Origin: Muntiacus reevesi
Taxonomy: Eukaryota > Chordata > Mammalia > Artiodactyla > Cervidae
Length of the DNA stretch: 64,000 nucleotides
Assembly: GCF_963930625.1 (NCBI RefSeq)
Contig: NC_089250.1
Coordinates: forward strand, 199,057,932 to 199,121,931
Reading direction: 5' to 3'
The notes under the pieces were generated by a model, which was given only the letters and a program-made list of their open reading frames with translations, searched no databases and was not told the origin of the DNA. The translations under genes were made by a program, and so were the position numbers. Below are positions 32,775 to 42,959 of this stretch, in pieces. Position 1 is the first letter of the stretch; each line of letters begins with the position of its first letter.

Positions 32775-33225
32775 GGGTCTTTTCAAATGAGTCGATTCTT
32801 CTCATCAGGTGGCCAAAGTATTGGAGTTTCATCTTCAGGATCAGTCCTTCCCATGAATATTCAGGACTGATTTCCTTTAGGATGGACTAGTTGAATCTCT
32901 TTGCAGTCCAAGGGACTCTCAAGAGTCTTCTCCAACACCACAGTTCAAAAGCATCAATTCCTCAGTACTCAGCTTTCTTTATAGTCCAACTCTCACATCC
33001 ATACACAACTACTGGAAAAACCATAGCTTTGACTAGACGGACCTTTGTCAGTAATGTCTCTGCTTTTTAATATGCTGTCTAGGTTGGTCATAATTTTTCT
33101 CCCAAGGAGCAAGCGTCTCTTAATTTCATGGCTGCAGTCACCATCTGCAGTGATTTTGGAGTCCAAGAAAATAAAGTGTCACTGTTTCCACTGTTTCCCC
33201 ATCTATTTGCCATTAAGTGATAAGA
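32775..33225 (-). mobile_element. BovB LINE internal fragment
   Basis: An antisense BovB piece: 'gtggccaaagtattggagtt', 'gactctcaagagtcttctcc', 'gctttgactagacggacctt' and 'atggctgcagtcaccatctg'. Both the true 3' terminus and the 5' part are missing, so it is truncated at both ends. Codons are those of the BovB C-terminal region, broken. Confidence 0.9.
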
Positions 33226-33239
33226 AGTATAGACAACCT

Positions 33240-33640
33240 CTGTTGGTTTTGCTCACCCAGCATCCACTCCCCTCTTTGGCTGGTAGGAGACCTTGACTTC
33301 ACCTTGTGCCATGTGATACTGATGAGGAGTAGATCAGACCCTGTCAGCTGATTGGGCACATGACTTCGGCTGGCCAATCAGGCAGCTCTATCCCTTGGCC
33401 ACTGTGGTTTGTTCAGGGATGGCGTGTGACTCAAACTGAGCCAATCAGAACATCCCTAAGATATGATATATGGACTCCAGTAGAAATCAGTCTCTCTTCC
33501 TCTGGGATCTCAGGCTGTGCCAGTGGACATCTGTGCCAGTCACATGGAGGGAGTGGTCTGCAACATGAGGCCAGCATACCAAGGACAACAGAGACAAGTG
33601 ATGGAGACAGAATCCCAACAATACATTTGAATCCCTAGAT
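33240..33640. repeat. Unassigned old interspersed repeat
   Basis: Text such as 'ttgggcacatgacttcggct', 'ggccaatcaggcagctctat' and 'aaactgagccaatcagaaca' recalls a common mammalian repeat with repeated 'ggccaatca' blocks. I cannot name the family with confidence. Confidence 0.4.
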
Positions 33641-33729
33641 CTGGATGTGCCTGAAACCTGATGAGTCACTGGACTTCCAAAGTGTGTGTGGCCCTAAGTT
33701 CCCTTATTGTTTGAGCTGAGCTTCTATAA

Positions 33730-34100
33730 CTTGCAACCAAGGGACAGACCTCAGTTCAATCCTAGCTCTGCCATCTGCTAATTCTATGATCTTGGGAAAG
33801 AATTTGGGCTTCCCCAGTAGCTTAGTTGGTAAAGAATCTGACTACAATTCAGGAGACCCTGGTTCAGTCCCTGGGTTAGGAAGATCTGCTAAAGAAAGGA
33901 ACGGCTACCTTCTTCAGTATTCTGACCTAGAGAGTTCCATGGACTATACAGTCCCTGGGGTTGCAAAGAGTCCGTTACCTCATCTACGCTCCATGCGCTC
34001 ATCTGCAAAGTGCGAATAACAAAGCGTGTGCTCTGTAGGGCTGTTGGGAGGAGCAGACACGAGGGCTCCTGGGGATTGTGTGACCTTACCGGGTGCTCAG
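33730..34100 (+). repeat. MIR remnant split by a Bov-tA SINE
   Basis: Left part: 'cagttcaatcctagctctgc' and 'attctatgatcttgggaaag'. Right part: 'tgcgctcatctgcaaagtgc' and 'tgctctgtagggctgttggg'. Together they follow MIR. Confidence 0.8.
33807..33973 (+). repeat. Bov-tA SINE, 3'-shortened
   Basis: It starts 'gggcttccccagtagcttag', includes 'ccctggttcagtccctgggt' and 'gttccatggactatacagtc', and stops early at 'gcaaagagtccg'. Confidence 0.87.
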
Positions 34101-35305
34101 CGCCATTCTGGGTCCCTCCCCTCGCTGCTGCTCTACCCTTGGAGGCAGTGCAGACATCGGTGCTGTCAGGAGGGCAGATGTCAGGATCCACATGAACACT
34201 GCAACCTCTAAGGCCTGCTCTCAGGCTCTGCCCTTGCACTATCTCTACCCCCTTCCTCTGTGTCCCTCAGTTCCTAGCCCTATCTGTGCTCCAAAGAGGC
34301 TACCAGAATGCATGTCCACCCATGCCAGAGTGGAAAGTATCAAATCAAACCAAGTTGAGAGAAAGCAGGGCTCACAGGAAGCCCACAGGAGTAGGAACAA
34401 ACATTTACATTGGGGGCAGCTGACTTCCGTGGCAAAACCGTAACCACTCTGCAAAATGAGGACAGAAAGTTCCCAGTGACCTTGTGAAGCTGAAGACTCT
34501 TCATAGCATCTCAGAAAGTGATGCCTTAGGTTCTTGCCTTAATTTACTTATTGGCAGGATCTGCAGTAGCAAGAACTGTGGGTCTTATGCACACTTCTTT
34601 TCTTGAAACGTCTTCTCAAGTTTTTGGTATGTAATTGGTCTTTCATAAACATCTGGTAAAATCAAGAACATGCCAGAGGCCTAAGGTACACAGGTTGAAA
34701 CTGGCTGTCAGCAGGCTGCAGTGTCAGGGAACACATTTGATTTGGTTCTTCTTGTGTTTTCAGTAACTGTTGATGTTGTTTAAAAACACGTGCCAAAATT
34801 TTATAATTGAGAACGTTTACACAAAAATCTTTATTTCTGACTTCACTTAAAAAATAGCATATGTGGGATTTCCAGAGAGAGTCTTAGGGATCAGTGAGGG
34901 AGGTGAACTCAGCTGCATTAAAATTCCCAGACCATAGCAACAATCCTGCTAACCATATGCTCCATTTCGGGCAAATTCAGATCACTTTATTGCATTTGCA
35001 GAATATCATAAACTGCAAAAAGATGCCAATTCCCAAACACATTGACCATTCATGCTTCCTTCTCTGAGAGTCACAGGCTGAGAGAAAGTGACAGAAGACA
35101 CTCAGTGGATGCTCCCCAGCCTTCCTGCATCAGGCAACTGCTGCCCAGAACATCAGCCCAGCAAGGCAGAGGGTTTCATGCCCTCTAAGGGAGAGTCAGA
35201 TACGTTGGAGGGGCCAGAGGAAACTTTAAAAAAAAGCTGGGTTAGTGGACAAGGGTTGAGGAAAAAGAACAGTTTTACCTGCACCCGAGAGTTCTAAGAC
35301 AGAAG
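34101..35305. other. 1.2 kb without a recognisable repeat or gene
   Basis: Open frames up to 116 codons occur on both strands around 33,889-34,454 over shared DNA, with no domain. The part 34,700-35,060 is AT-rich single-copy-looking sequence. Confidence 0.35.
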
Positions 35306-35309
35306 TGTT

Positions 35310-35790
35310 TGGATCATTTTTACTGTCATTACTCTGAGTTCTTTTTCAGGTAGCTTGCCTATTTCCTTTTCGTTTATTTGGTCTTGTGGGTTTTTAAGCT
35401 TGTTTCTTCATCTGCATGGCACTTCTCTGTCTTTTCATTATACCTAACTTGCTGTGCTTGAGGTCTCCTTTTCCCAGGCTGTGGGGGCATAGTTCTTCTT
35501 GCTTCTGCTCTCTGCCCTCGGTGGGTGAAGCTGGTGCACTGGCTTGTGTAGGCTTCACATTGGAAAGGACTGACTTGCACCTGCGTTCTGATGGGTGGAG
35601 GTGAATTTCTTTCCCTCTGATGGGCAGGGCTATGTGAGTTGGTGCATTTTGGAGTGTCTGTGGGTAGCCTGTCTGCTGATGGGTTTGTGTTCCTGTCTTC
35701 TTGTTGTTTGGGTGCAGCATCCAGCACTGGGTGTGTGGGGCCGGGTGTTGGATTCAGACAGGGGCCTTCGTGGGAGTTCTCACTGATTAA
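35310..35790 (-). mobile_element. L1 5' end: 5' UTR joined to start of ORF1
   Basis: On the minus strand the L1 ORF1 start motif 'MKRQR' is encoded near 35,440, and the decayed frame beyond it reads like the conserved ORF1 N-terminus ('EIGKLPEKELRVM' at about 35,330-35,370). The sequence to the right is the L1 5' UTR. The rest of ORF1 and ORF2 is absent. A 117-codon proline- and glutamine-rich frame (35,374-35,727) is read from the UTR. Confidence 0.6.
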
Positions 35791-36504
35791 TAGTCCCTGG
35801 GTTCAGGAGTTCTCTGGAGGTCTAGGAAGTAATTGAAAAGCTATTCCAGAAGAGCTGTTCCTGGAAGGCCTGCCTGTGTCATAGATGATAGATGGGGAGT
35901 TCAAGCCATCACAATTAACACCGTCAAAAATAATAATAATAGTAATGAAGTGAGCTATCTCAGGAAGTCACTGGAATGGCTGGAATAGCCACTTAACTGG
36001 GTTTTTCCTTTCCTCTTTTTTTTTTTTTTTTGGCTTAAGGATTAAACATTAGATAGTAGTTGATTGTATGTTTCCCTTTTGTCCAGATTAGAGGTTAGCA
36101 TTTCATCACACCCCTCTTTACTTCCTGATTCTAAACTGAATTTTAAAAATAGATGTAGGTAGAAATGAAAATACAATTTCTACCTGTATTCCTGATGAAG
36201 CTAGTTTGAAAAATGCATCTTGAACATAAGACCAAAAGCAGGCATTCCAAAAGTTCCCACCAGTCCTTGAACCTGCAGGAAAAGTTAGGGCACCCCACAG
36301 AGAGGTTCTGGATCTGCCTCGCCCTCTATTGAGAAAAGCCAGGGAGTGGTTTCCAGACCTGTTTCCTGAAGCAACAGGTGGGACCTGCACCAGATGGGAT
36401 AAGGGCTCCAATTCTGGGCAAATCACAGAGACAGAGGGAGAGGAAGAAGCACGGGGTCAGGAAGGAAGCTGAGCCTTGTTTGGCCCGAATGTCACCATGT
36501 AATT
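35791..36504. other. Unique sequence, nothing recognised
   Basis: No repeat family is recognised apart from a T-run at 36,017-36,033 and an AAT-rich run near 35,930. Confidence 0.35.
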
Positions 36505-36765
36505 AACTAATCTTGACATCTAACACAAAGTGCTTATTACATGTCAGGGACTATCTTAAGGGCTTCATGTGATCTATCTCATAATATTATCTCATTTAAT
36601 CCTTCCGACAACCACCCTCTGAGCTATTACTACTATCATCTCCATTTTAGAGATAAGAAACCTGAGGAACAGAGAAGTTCAGTAACTTGCCTAAGAACAT
36701 ACTAGTAAAATGTTGAGCTGAGTTTCAAATCCAAGTTCATCTGACTCTAAATTGGAGCTCCTGCC
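36505..36765 (-). repeat. MIR remnant, nearly full length
   Basis: Antisense MIR: 'gtgcttattacatgtcaggg', 'tatctcatttaatccttccg', 'tctccattttagagataaga' and 'aacagagaagttcagtaact'. It is among the best-preserved MIR copies in the window. Confidence 0.9.
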
Positions 36766-36899
36766 AAGAAGGAAGGAAATGTAGAGGCTTTATTCACGAT
36801 GCTTCTCCAAGAGGACACAAGAAGTCTCCCTGGTCCGTCGGCCAGGACTCTGTAGTAGAAGGGGCTTCGCATCTCATGTCTCCTCCCTGGATCCCAGGT

Positions 36900-37078
36900 C
36901 CTGCAGCTTCACCCTCCAAGGCAGGCACTGGGTCAGACAGAGCTGAGGTCAAACCTCTGCCACTTTTAAGCTGGATGACCTCAGGTAACTTCCCTTACCT
37001 CAGTTTTTCCATCTGTAAAATGAAGGGGAAAGTATCTACTATCAGTTTTATCCCTTGCGAGAAATTGGGCAGGATTTG
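36900..37078 (+). repeat. MIR remnant
   Basis: Text 'ggtcaaacctctgccacttt', 'agctggatgacctcaggtaa' and 'cagtttttccatctgtaaaa' follows MIR in sense. Confidence 0.85.
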
Positions 37079-37079
37079 A

Positions 37080-37505
37080 TCCATCTCGACATCTGCCTTG
37101 ATTGTCATTCTTTATTGCTAGATTCACCTTCAGACATAGGCAATTGTGATTTTTTCACTCTTATAGCACACAGTACCAATCACTTCTCCATTTTTTGCCT
37201 CTTTAATTTAAGAGTCTGTGAGAAATAGCTTGAAGAAAGCCTGCCTACCTTTATTCCTCTAAGCCTCAAATAAAAGAAAATTTTACAGAGGCTAACTCAG
37301 TCCACAGTCTGAGGAGGGAACTGAGAGAAGCTAAGAAAACCCTACGGAGAACAGAACATTTGAACCTGGGGCTCTTACCTTCAAATTTCACTTTTTACCA
37401 GAGTGGCCTCATTGTGCGTCCCGATAGATTCCATTTTGTTCTAGATTTTTACCAGAGATGCTCCTCTACTGCGGATAAAATGGGGACTCTTCCCTAAAAC
37501 ATGGC
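37080..37505. other. Unique sequence, nothing recognised
   Basis: No repeat or gene is recognised. Confidence 0.35.
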
Positions 37506-37521
37506 ACCCACCTAGCCATGA

Positions 37522-37817
37522 GGAGATAAACCAGTCAGTCCTAAAGGAAATCAGCCCTCAGTGTTCATTAGAGGGACTGATGCCGAACCTGAAGCTTCAA
37601 TAGTTTGACCACCTGATGCAAAGAACTGACTCACTGGAAAAGACCCTGATGCTGGGAAAGATTGAGGGCAGGAGGAGAGGGGGGCGATAGAGGATAAGAT
37701 AGTTGGATGGCATCACTGATTTGAGCAAACTCTGGGAGATAGTGAAGGACAGGGAAGCATGGCAAGCTGCAGTCCATGGAGTTGCAAAGAATCAGACACG
37801 ACTGAGCGACTGAACAA
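37522..37817 (+). mobile_element. BovB LINE 3' end with target-site duplication
   Basis: About 300 bases of BovB 3' end from 'aaaccagtcagtcctaaagg' to 'cgactgagcgactgaacaa'. A 14-base duplication 'ccacctag(c/t)catga' flanks it at 37,508-37,521 and 37,818-37,831 (13 of 14 match), which fixes both ends. Confidence 0.94.
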
Positions 37818-37887
37818 CCACCTAGTCATGATGTCAGGAAGAAATGAGGTCTTGGGTACAGGACCAAGCAGAAGGTCTGGGCCACAG

Positions 37888-38110
37888 TTGATCCCTGGTC
37901 CAGGAAGATCGCACATGCTGCAGAACAACTATGCCTGTGAACCACAACTACTAAGCCTGGGCCCTAGAGCCTGAGAGCTGCAACTCCTGAAGCCTGAGCT
38001 CCTAGAGCCCATGCTCCACAGCAAGAGAGTAGTCCCCGCTCACCACAACTAGGGAAAGCCTGCGCATCAACGAAGACCGGCACAGCCAAAAGGAAATGAA
38101 ATTTTTTAAA
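37888..38110 (+). repeat. CHR-type SINE, 5'-truncated, with 16 bp duplication
   Basis: Starts inside the tRNA part at 'ttgatccctggtccagg' and runs through 'accacaactactaagcctgg' and 'cacaactagggaaagcctg' to an A-rich tail. The duplication 'aaggtctgg(g/c)ccacag' at 37,872-37,887 and 38,111-38,126 matches at 15 of 16 positions. Confidence 0.92.
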
Positions 38111-38126
38111 AAGGTCTGGCCCACAG

Positions 38127-38955
38127 TCACTGGATCAACCCTGTCTGGTTGCCAAAAACTGGGGGCTCAGAGATTTCAATAGACCACCTCTGGCCCAGTC
38201 TAGCTGACTCCCAGGGTCAGGTCGTCAGAAATTCGCTGTTGTCTCGTGGCTCCTGTGGGGACCCAGGCTCCCTCACACCCAAGACCGAGAGCTACATCTG
38301 CGTCCCTTACAGGGGTGGAGTTAACACATGATTATTTTCTCATCAGTAGCCCTGGAGGTTCATTTGCTTCTCCCTTGAAAATCTTCCCAGGCTATCCCAG
38401 ATCCCATTTTATAGCTCAAGTTAGCTACACAATTAAACCCAAAACAGCCCGGTTTATGAATATGAGATGCCAAGTTTCCCTGCACAACATAGCAAAGTAA
38501 CAGATGCTTTAGAGCAATAAACAAACTGAAATAGAGCTTCTCTCTCTCCCCACCCTCTCTGATACTAATAGGCAAAACCTTTCTGGGAAAATACAGGGAA
38601 AGGGAGCTATCAGGTAAGGGGGTTCATATCACTCCCTTGGACATTGGGCCTGGATAGCCTGCCTTTGAGGAGCCACGTTTGGTCCAAACCATGGTCAAGG
38701 GGACCCCCTGTATGAAGCCCAGGGTCACCACCCACCTTCTGCAAAACAGGCATCACTCCCGGTAAACCAGCTGCACAGGAGACAGTATACCTGATGGCCG
38801 CTGGATTCTACCCTGTTTCTCCCTTGACCGGAACCCCTGGGGAAAGAGACAGTTTGCACAACTTTGGGTTGTGGGCCTGATGCAGGCACTTTTATGCCCA
38901 GAGTGTGATCTCTGCTTTATAAAATTTAAGGAAAAAAAAAAAAACCTCAGGAACT
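38127..38955. other. Unique sequence, nothing recognised
   Basis: No repeat family recognised except an A-run at 38,931-38,944. Short frames at 38,149-38,575 overlap each other without recognisable domains. Confidence 0.38.
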
Positions 38956-38956
38956 C

Positions 38957-39180
38957 AAGGGCTTCCCCGGTGGCCCAGTGGTAAAGAATCCTCCTGCCAA
39001 TGCAGGAGCCACAGAGGACGTGGGTTTGATCCCTGGATCAGGAAGATCCCCTGGAGGAGGAAATGGCAACTCACTCCAGTATTCTTGCCTGAAGAATCCC
39101 ATGGACAGAGGAACCTGGTGGGCTACAGTCCAGAGGTTTGCAAGGAGCCGGACATGACCGAGCAACTGAGCATGCATGTG
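38957..39180 (+). repeat. Bov-tA SINE
   Basis: Begins 'gggcttccccggtggcccag', includes 'gggtttgatccctggatcag' and ends 'ggacatgaccgagcaactga'. Confidence 0.93.
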
Positions 39181-39515
39181 AGGAGGCAAGTAGACATTTG
39201 CTCCTCTCTCCTTTGCTGGTTTATTCCTCACTTTTGAAATATGTTCCTACGGTGCTGATGCCAGTGTTGAATTATGGATCCCACACTTCCTGAAAGCCCT
39301 GAGCACTTCCGAGCGGTTTATAGGCCTTGTGATCCCATCTCTCTGTCCCCCAGTGGTGACCTCAAACTTTTCATTCTACCTTCAGCCTTCTGCCCGCCCT
39401 GCCCAGCCCTGCGGCTGGTGACCTTGCTCCCTCCAATCCTTCAATGATCACATGTAGGGTACGTGCAGTCACATTATAATACACTTTATTTAACCCTCAC
39501 AGAAGCCCCAGGAGA
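39181..39515. other. Unique sequence, nothing recognised
   Basis: No repeat or gene is recognised. Confidence 0.35.
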
Positions 39516-39518
39516 GAC

Positions 39519-40040
39519 TGTATCACCCAGGCTTCTCCAGAGAAACAGAACCAATAGGATATATATAGATTATATATAAAAGGAGTTTTATTACAGGAAT
39601 TGTCTCACATGGTTGCAGAGGCTCAAAAGTCCCACCATCTGCTGTCTGCAAGCTGGAGGTCTGGGAGAGGTGGTGGAATCCAGTCCACGTCTGAAGGCCT
39701 GAGAATCAGGGGAGCCAATGGTGTGAATCTCAGTCTGAGCCCGAAGGTCTGAGAACCAGAAGCCCTGACTTCCAGGGGCAGGAAAAGATGAATGTCCCAG
39801 CTCAAGAAGAGAATGAATTTGCCCTTCTTCATCTTTTTGTTCATCTGCACTCTCAACGCATGGGATGATGCCCTAGCACCTTGGCAGTAAAGAGCAATTT
39901 GCTGTCTTTGCTGAGTCCACGGATTCAAATGCTAATCTCCTCCAGAAACACCCTCACAGACACACCCAGATATCACATTTTACCAGCTATCTCAGCATCT
40001 CTTAGCCCAGTCAAGCTGACACTTAACATTAATGTTACAT
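39519..40040 (-). repeat. MLT2-class ERVL solo LTR
   Basis: Reads as the reverse complement of an MLT2 LTR: 'ctccagagaaacagaaccaa' and 'taggatatatatagattat' at the left, then 'aagtcccaccatctgctgtc', twice a block like 'tctgaaggcctgagaatcag', 'agaaacaccctcacagacac' and 'gcccagtcaagctgacactt' at the right. It is an old endogenous retroviral LTR without any internal gene. Confidence 0.82.
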
Positions 40041-40393
40041 TTTAAATTATCCGTTGTGTTGTACAAATATATTACTTTCTCCCTTCCTTATGTGTAGAAA
40101 GTGACTCAGAGTTGGAGTGCCTTGTTCAATGAGCCCTGACTGGGTGATGGAGACTGGATCAGAACTCAGGCCTGAACTTTCATTGCACTGAAATTGTTTC
40201 CTGTGGGGTCATGCTTGTCACATTCTGCAGTTTTTAAAAGAGTTAGGAGGTGGGATGAGACCTGAGATTTGGGAATAATTTGTAAAAATTTTTCTGGGAA
40301 ATTATGGACTTCTGACAAAAAATATTTCTTTAAAAATAAAACAGACTAAAGAGCTGCCTTTGAAGCCATGGCTTTTCTTAGGTTTGATTCTTT
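40041..40393. other. Unique sequence, nothing recognised
   Basis: No firm repeat or gene is recognised. Confidence 0.35.
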
Positions 40394-40712
40394 TGATTCT
40401 TAGGTTTGATAGCAGTTACATAGTGACTGCCTTCTCCCATGTCAAGATTCTGCTAAGTAGCTTCAGTTGTGTCCAACTCTGTGTGACCCCATGGACTGTA
40501 GCCTGCCAGGCTCCTCTCTCCATGGGATTCTCTGGACAAGAATACTGGAGTGGTTGCCATTTCCTCCTCTAGGGCATCTTCCCCACCCAGGGATCAAACC
40601 TGAGTCTCTTATGTCTCCACTAGTTCTTTACCACTAGCACAACCTGAGAAGCCCTGATTCTTAGGTTTGATAGCAGTTAAATAATGATGGCCTGACTCCA
40701 TGTCAAGAATCT
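40394..40712. repeat. 58 bp direct repeat flanking a SINE
   Basis: The stretch at 40,394-40,451 recurs at 40,655-40,712 with about 49 of 58 positions equal; the first 25 bases are identical. A Bov-tA lies exactly between them. Ordinary SINE target-site duplications are about 7-20 bases, so this is much longer than usual. Confidence 0.85.
40452..40654 (-). repeat. Bov-tA SINE
   Basis: Antisense copy: 'gctaagtagcttcagttgtg', 'cacccagggatcaaacctga' and 'tagttctttaccactagcac'. Confidence 0.92.
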
Positions 40713-40915
40713 TGACATAATAAGGAAAAATCCATGTCTTCTCCATAACAATCTTATACCATCAGAAAGGAAAACAAAAAACAAAAAAAACTTCTGACAT
40801 CTCTCCTTTTACCACCTTGCTAATCAGAAAATTACTTTTCACCTAAGTGCTTGGAATTAAATAATAATTAGTTACATTTATATGACAGCCCACCCCTTAA
40901 AAAAATGTTGACATA
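40713..40915. other. Unique A-rich sequence
   Basis: No repeat or gene recognised; A-rich runs near 40,770-40,790. Confidence 0.35.
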
Positions 40916-40917
40916 TG

Positions 40918-41125
40918 AGAGATCCCTCGTGGCTCAGTGGTAAAGAATCCGCCTCCCATGCAGGAGACGTGGGTTCAATCCCTGGGTGGAGAAGATTCCT
41001 GGAGAAGGAAATGGCAACCCACTCCAGTATGTCTGGGAAATCCCATGGAGAGAGGATCCTGGTGGGCTACAGTCCATGGGGTCGCAAAGAGATGGACATG
41101 ACCTAGCAACTCAATAACAACATTA
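40918..41125 (+). repeat. Bov-tA SINE
   Basis: Begins 'agagatccctcgtggctcag', includes 'gggttcaatccctgggtgg' and ends 'tggacatgacctagcaactc'. Confidence 0.92.
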
Positions 41126-41495
41126 GATGATTGTAGTAATAACCAGACTTCGGGATTTTCTAAAAGGATTTCCTTCTTAAAGGAACGTTGCTTTATTTCT
41201 TTTTCATTGAAAACCAAGAAAATGTTTCAACCATAATGCGATCATACTTTTAAACAGTTTTTCTCATATTTTCCTTTGAGGATATTTGATAAGCAAATTA
41301 CTTATAAACAACACAGTGGACAATATACATGTTCTTTGTGATTGCTTTTTCTGGTCACTACAGGGCTTCTTACGGAGAACTCAGCTTCATACATCTTCCT
41401 TCAGTGGGTGACTTCCCTGCTGCTTGTGTGAGGACAAGATTCTTCCTTGGAATCTCATAATGCAAAAGTACATACATCTTTATTTGTCCTTTTTA
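41126..41495. other. Unique sequence, nothing recognised
   Basis: No repeat or gene is recognised. Confidence 0.35.
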
Positions 41496-41499
41496 AAAT

Positions 41500-41755
41500 T
41501 TTTTGGAGGCTGTGCCAGACATTGTGCAAAATACCTTTAATGCTCATCTATCCTCACCCTTATTTATTACCATAATCCTGAGAGGTAGGCACCATAATTA
41601 GCCCCACTTAACAGATGAAAAAACTGAGGTTTACAGAAGTTAAATGACTTACCCATGATTTCTCAATTAAGAGGTGATCAAGCAGAATTAGAAGCCATGT
41701 CAGACCAACTCCAGAGACTGTATGGGTTTAACCACTAAGATATGGTGCCTTCCTA
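41500..41755 (-). repeat. MIR remnant, nearly full length
   Basis: Antisense MIR: 'atcctgagaggtaggcacca', 'cttaacagatgaaaaaactg', 'aagttaaatgacttacccat' and 'tgggtttaaccactaagata'. Confidence 0.88.
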
Positions 41756-41799
41756 CTATTGAAGAACTATCAAACTGACCTACTGTGTGAGAAGTTCCT

Positions 41800-42019
41800 G
41801 CGTGCATGCTAAGTCGTTTCAGCCATGTCTGACTCTTTTGGACACTGTGGACTGTAGCTTGCCAGGCTCCTCTGTCCATGAGATTCTCCAGGCAGGAATA
41901 CTGAAGTGGGTTGCCATGCCCTCCTCCAGGGGATCTTCCTGACCCAGGGATCAAACCCATGTCTCTCAGATCTCCTGCATTGGCAGGCAGGTTCTTTACC
42001 ACTAGCACCACCTGAGAAA
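41800..42019 (-). repeat. Bov-tA SINE
   Basis: Antisense copy: 'catgctaagtcgtttcagcc', 'gacccagggatcaaacccat' and 'ttctttaccactagcaccac'. Confidence 0.93.
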
Positions 42020-42414
42020 TGCCTTATAGTGGGTTAAATGAACATTAGATTTTACAGTTCAACTCTCCAGGCACTCAGCATCTTGCTGGAGGCACTGGTG
42101 GGAAGAAGAAATGGCCTGTATTTAACAGGAAAGGGCCAGAGTTTGCTGACATGTTTAGTTAATCCACATGGAGATGGCTGATGAGGATTCTGGTTAATTA
42201 GTTGTGGAATTTTAAAAAACGAGCAGATGTGCCATGGTAAAATGCATTTTACTTCCCAAACCCTGGGGGAAAGCACTGGGTATGTTCTGCGGCTGTATGT
42301 ACTTACATATCTTGATTGAACATTCAACAGCATGTTTTGCAAGACTCAGGTATCCTGGCTTTGTTCCAACCTGGATAATTGCATTCTGCTTCAGCTCTGC
42401 CTACAGTCTCAGGC
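42020..42414. other. Unique sequence, nothing recognised
   Basis: No repeat family recognised. A 96-codon minus-strand frame (42,052-42,342) has no recognisable domain. Confidence 0.35.
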
Positions 42415-42655
42415 AGATACAAGATTAATCATAATAACCATGGCTAACAAACACCTACTATGCACCAGTCAACACACAGGGAAATTTCCATGCATAACCA
42501 TCAATCCCTTCCACAATTTTGCAGAGTAAGGTTTATTTCCTACTCTTTAATAGGGAAAATGAGGCTCAGAGAGAGGTCAGTGATTTGCTCAAGGCTGTAC
42601 ACAAGTAAGTGGGAAAACAGAGACTCAGACACGTCTGGTTCCAATGCCTGTTTTT
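42415..42655 (-). repeat. MIR remnant
   Basis: Antisense MIR: 'acacctactatgcaccagtc', 'aatagggaaaatgaggctca', 'gagagaggtcagtgatttgc' and 'ctcaaggctgtacacaagta'. Confidence 0.85.
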
Positions 42656-42955
42656 TCCCCTTCTGTACTCTCCATTGTAAACAAAACAAAAAAAAATACA
42701 CTTGACAAAAAGTCATAGGATACCCAAAGGATACGTAATTAAAATGGAGTTTCCTCCCAGCCCTTCACTCTCGGGTTTCCCTTCTCAGAGGTCCCCCTCC
42801 TAGCCTCTTCCACATCATCTCATGTACCTATGTATGTATACATTTTTTTTTCTTTGAAATTGCTGTTATAAGTTGTTTCACTGAAATGGACCCTATGTCT
42901 GTACTAAAGTTTCCTATTTAGAATTTATAAATGCTTTGGGAGCAAAATTGGGAAG
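42656..42955. other. Unique sequence, nothing recognised
   Basis: No repeat or gene is recognised. Short A-runs and a T-run lie near 42,690 and 42,845. Confidence 0.35.
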
Positions 42956-42959
42956 GGTT

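Noticed and set aside
35374..35727. 117-codon proline- and glutamine-rich minus-strand frame
   Set aside because: It is read from L1 5' UTR sequence and is a by-product of that repeat.
39519..40040. Possible endogenous retrovirus
   Set aside because: Only an LTR is present. No gag, pol or env text lies next to it or next to the MLT1 LTRs, so there is no provirus to annotate.
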